From CAKVOD01 sp964489405 (lineage in GTDB: Bacteria; Bacillota; Clostridia; Christensenellales; UBA1242), in the NCBI GenBank assembly GCA_964489405.1, contig CAZAYL010000020.1, positions 1 to 16,996 on the forward strand: a stretch of DNA of 16,996 nucleotides, written 5' to 3'. The notes under the pieces are model-generated. The model was not told the origin of the DNA, did no database searches, and saw nothing but the letters and a program-made list of their open reading frames with translations. Position numbers and translations under genes: made by a program. Position 1 is the stretch's first letter, and every line of letters begins with the position of its first letter. Shown here piece after piece: positions 14,839 to 16,996 of this stretch.

Positions 14839-15921
14839 ATGAAGAAAATTATTACAAGTGAAAGCGTAAATATCGGACATCCCGACAAGACTTGCGACGT
14901 CATTGCGGACGCGTTTTTGGACGAGGCACTTTCGCAGGACCCATACGCACAAATGGCTGTCGAATGCGCAATTAAAGGCAACAGACTTTTTGTTTATGGC
15001 GAAGCGACAACGAAAGCGAAAATTGACTACAATGGTATCGCTAGAGCAGTTTTGAAAGACATTGGTTACACTAACAAATTCAAAATCATCAAAGAAATAA
15101 GCGAGCAAAGCCCCGACATTAATCAAGCAGTTGTCAAAGAGGACATTGGCGCCAATGACCAAGGAATGGCGTACGGTTACGCAACAAACGAAACCAAAGA
15201 ATTTATGCCACTACCTGTGCTTGTTGCACACAAAATAATGTATCAATACGAGGAATTTAGAAGAACAAGAGATGATTTCTTTGCTGACGCCAAAGGGCAA
15301 GTGTCGGTTGAATACAATAATGACAAACCTAGCAAAATTACAACCGTTCTAATTTCCGTGTCGCACGATAAAAAATTACAACTTGCAGAAATACAGAAAA
15401 TCATTAAGGAAAATGTTTTGGACAAAGTCTTGCTAGAATACAAAAAATATGTAAAAGACACCGAATTCATCATCAACCCTAGTGGCAAATTCACAATTTG
15501 GGGTTCATTTAGTGATTCTGGGTGTGTTGGAAGAAAAATCGTTGTCGACACTTACGGCGGAGTTGGACGCGTGGGCGGGGGGTGTTTTTCTAGCAAAAAC
15601 GCAACTAAAGTCGATAGGTCAGGGGCATATTATGCGCGTTATGTGGCAAAAAATATCGTGGCGCATAAATTTGCCGACAAATGCGAAATTCAGGTCGCAT
15701 ACGGCATTGGATTATCAAAACCTATCGCAATTAATATCGAAACATTTGGCACTGAGAAAAAACCTCTTAAGGAGATATACAAATACGTGCAAGAAAACTT
15801 TGATTTTAGCCCCGCTAATATCATAAAAGAACTTGATTTGTTAAAACCAATCTACAAGAGAACTGCTTGCTATGGGCATTTCGGAAGAAATGAATTCAGT
15901 TGGGAAAAAATTAAAAAATAA
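14839..15921 (+). CDS. metK: S-adenosylmethionine synthetase (methionine adenosyltransferase)
   Basis: A 360-residue cytoplasmic enzyme making SAM from methionine and ATP. GHPDK (13-17) supplies the catalytic His and Mg-binding Asp. EQSPDINQAV, then GANDQGMAYGYATNET match the first family signature, and GGGCFSSKNATKVDRSGAY the second. SDSGCVGRKIVVDTYGG, KNIVAHKFADKCEIQVAYGIG and the end YGHFGRNEFSWEK are also typical. It is compact compared with the usual 380-400 residues, with shortened loops, and has Asn where most bacterial enzymes have Gly (GAGDQG). ATAAAGG (14823-14829) is the ribosome binding site. The SAM riboswitch directly upstream gives product feedback. The identity is certain at family level; the divergence is moderate. 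Confidence 0.96.
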   Translation: MKKIITSESVNIGHPDKTCDVIADAFLDEALSQDPYAQMAVECAIKGNRLFVYGEATTKAKIDYNGIARAVLKDIGYTNKFKIIKEISEQSPDINQAVVKEDIGANDQGMAYGYATNETKEFMPLPVLVAHKIMYQYEEFRRTRDDFFADAKGQVSVEYNNDKPSKITTVLISVSHDKKLQLAEIQKIIKENVLDKVLLEYKKYVKDTEFIINPSGKFTIWGSFSDSGCVGRKIVVDTYGGVGRVGGGCFSSKNATKVDRSGAYYARYVAKNIVAHKFADKCEIQVAYGIGLSKPIAINIETFGTEKKPLKEIYKYVQENFDFSPANIIKELDLLKPIYKRTACYGHFGRNEFSWEKIKK

Positions 15922-16078
15922 CGAAAATAAAGGCTAGCACTTTTGAAACTAGTAGTATAAATTATGTGATGTTAAGTTTAAGCAAGTTAAATTTTAAGTT
16001 ACTAACTGCAACAACCTTGATAAATCAAGGTATCATAATTTGAATTATGTATAACGAAAATAAAAGGAAAGAAAATAA
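15922..16078. other. Intergenic region with a perfect 7-bp palindrome
   Basis: ACCTTGA (16014-16020) / TCAAGGT (16025-16031) with a TAAA loop lies about 48 bases before the next start. There is no T-run after it, so an operator or RNA hairpin is as likely as a terminator. No consensus promoter is evident for the downstream gene. Confidence 0.4.
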
Positions 16079-16834
16079 ATGAAGTTAGATATTATTGGTT
16101 GTAGCACATCGTGGAGTAGTAGACCTACAAGTTGCTACTTATTAAATGAGCATATTATGTTTGATTGTGGCGAAGGAACAACAAAACCACTGGTGGCATT
16201 TTATGGCAGTAAAATGTTTATGAAGGTTGATTGTATATTTATAACACATTATCACTCGGACCACTTTTTTGGTGTTATTCAATTTTTATCTCAAAGAATA
16301 AATTTTTGTTCAAACGAAGAGCAAAAGCAGTTGACAATATATGGAATTAAAGGGTTGAAGGATGCACTTGATAAACTTTTTACTTTTTCAAATAAAGAAA
16401 AAATTAATATTGAAGATTATATAAATGTAATTGAAATAGAAGATTTTTCAAAACCTATAAATGTGGACGGTTATGAAATTATGCCATTTCCTCTTCATCA
16501 CGGCGATTTTGATAACTGCGGATTTGCCATAAAACAAAACAACTTTGTGCTTGGATACACAGGCGATACCGCATTTGATGATAATTTACTTAAAATGGTA
16601 AAGTATTGTAATGCCCTTGTTTGCGAAGTATGTGGTAAAAAGAACGCGGTAAACCACATGGGGGTAGAAGGTTATAATGAACTTCGAAAAATGTTTCCGC
16701 AAAAAACTTTTTTTGCGGTGCATTGTACCGACCCAGTTTATAATGATGCGGAAAAATTAAATTTAAACAAATTAGATTCGGGCGATTGCTTAGAAGTTAA
16801 AGATAACAAAATTGTAAAAAGTGTAATAAAGTAA
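16079..16834 (+). CDS. Metallo-beta-lactamase-fold hydrolase, RNase Z-like
   Basis: A 251-residue cytoplasmic MBL-fold protein. The zinc motif THYHSDH gives H57, H59, D61 and H62; the other ligands are likely H140 or H141, D163 (GYTGDT) and H215 (FAVHCTD). FDCGEGT (28-34) and the late NHMGVEGYNEL (H193) are features of the RNase Z/ElaC branch rather than of lactamases or glyoxalases. It is shorter than true tRNase Z (about 300 residues) and I do not see the long exosite arm, so a tRNA 3'-processing role is not assured; a phosphodiesterase-type or other hydrolase is possible. AAAGGAAAG lies before the ATG. It stands 157 bases after metK, so co-transcription is uncertain. Confidence 0.85.
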   Translation: MKLDIIGCSTSWSSRPTSCYLLNEHIMFDCGEGTTKPLVAFYGSKMFMKVDCIFITHYHSDHFFGVIQFLSQRINFCSNEEQKQLTIYGIKGLKDALDKLFTFSNKEKINIEDYINVIEIEDFSKPINVDGYEIMPFPLHHGDFDNCGFAIKQNNFVLGYTGDTAFDDNLLKMVKYCNALVCEVCGKKNAVNHMGVEGYNELRKMFPQKTFFAVHCTDPVYNDAEKLNLNKLDSGDCLEVKDNKIVKSVIK

Positions 16835-16877
16835 CAAAAATTAAACTCGAACTAAAATATCAAATTAAAGAAAATAC

Positions 16878-16953
16878 AAATTGCCAAGTGCTAAAAAAAT
16901 GGGGTTTTGCGAAAAGCCATGCGCGCAAACCCCTTTTCACTCGGCAATATTTG
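16878..16953. repeat. Long imperfect inverted repeat, possible terminator or mobile hairpin
   Basis: CAAATTGCC-AGTG (16878-16890) pairs with CACT-GGCAAT-TTG (16938-16953), and inside it GGGGTTTTGCG (16901-16911) pairs with CGCAAACCCC (16924-16933) with one bulge. It lies 44 bases after the hydrolase gene. There is no terminal T-run, so a classical intrinsic terminator is not proven. The paired arms and small size would also fit a palindromic intergenic repeat. Confidence 0.55.
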
Positions 16954-16996
16954 TTCAAGAGAAATGTGTTTTATCTAGTTGTTTTTACTCAAATTG

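Noticed and set aside
14566..15162. 198-residue minus-strand frame
   Set aside because: It runs antisense through the SAM riboswitch and the start of metK, both firmly identified, and its product shows no family features.
1..16996. tRNA or rRNA genes, prophage or insertion-sequence genes
   Set aside because: No cloverleaf with a T-loop consensus, no rRNA-like block and no transposase, integrase or phage structural gene was seen on either strand.

Overview
The window reads as chromosomal DNA of a low-GC Gram-positive bacterium (Bacillota, most likely an uncultured Clostridia-like lineage). The evidence is an AddAB-type recombination nuclease, an S-box (SAM) riboswitch in front of metK, an RsgI-like membrane protein, consensus sigma-A promoters (TTGACA or TTGACT, 17-nt spacer, TATAAT) and strong AGGAGG-type ribosome binding sites. 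TGA is used as a stop and TGG as Trp, which argues against Mollicutes. All genes I can support lie on the + strand.

Left part (1-8730), DNA repair. A small lipoprotein gene is followed by an AlkD-like DNA alkylation repair gene carrying an in-frame 93-bp tandem repeat. Then come addB (1730-4837) and addA (5170-7986). The nuclease domain of AddA sits in its own reading frame (7992-8729). addB has no recognisable P-loop and appears to be transcribed as a leaderless mRNA. A hairpin-rich dispersed repeat lies between addB and addA, and a second copy is cut by the left edge of the window. A strong terminator closes the region.

Middle part (8860-14640), cell envelope. A perfect promoter drives a 1082-residue protein with three predicted membrane segments, a long coiled coil, two copies of a Tyr/Asp/Gly-rich module, an AT-hook and a histone-H1-like Lys/Ala/Thr/Ser tail. 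It could tether DNA to the membrane. Next are a small secreted protein with a TTG start, a short promoter-driven structured RNA (possible pseudoknot plus terminator), and an RsgI-like single-pass membrane protein without the usual cytoplasmic anti-sigma domain.

Right part (14638-16996), metabolism. A promoter and SAM riboswitch precede metK, and the leader can be folded into a translational on/off switch that covers or frees the metK ribosome binding site. A metallo-beta-lactamase-fold hydrolase of the RNase Z type follows, and a long imperfect inverted repeat lies near the right edge.

The observations most worth following are the split AddA with a G5 run at the junction, the orphan structured RNA at 13133-13263, the membrane protein with a histone-like tail, and the repeat expansion inside the alkylation-repair gene. 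All calls come from reading the sequence and family knowledge; no search was run.
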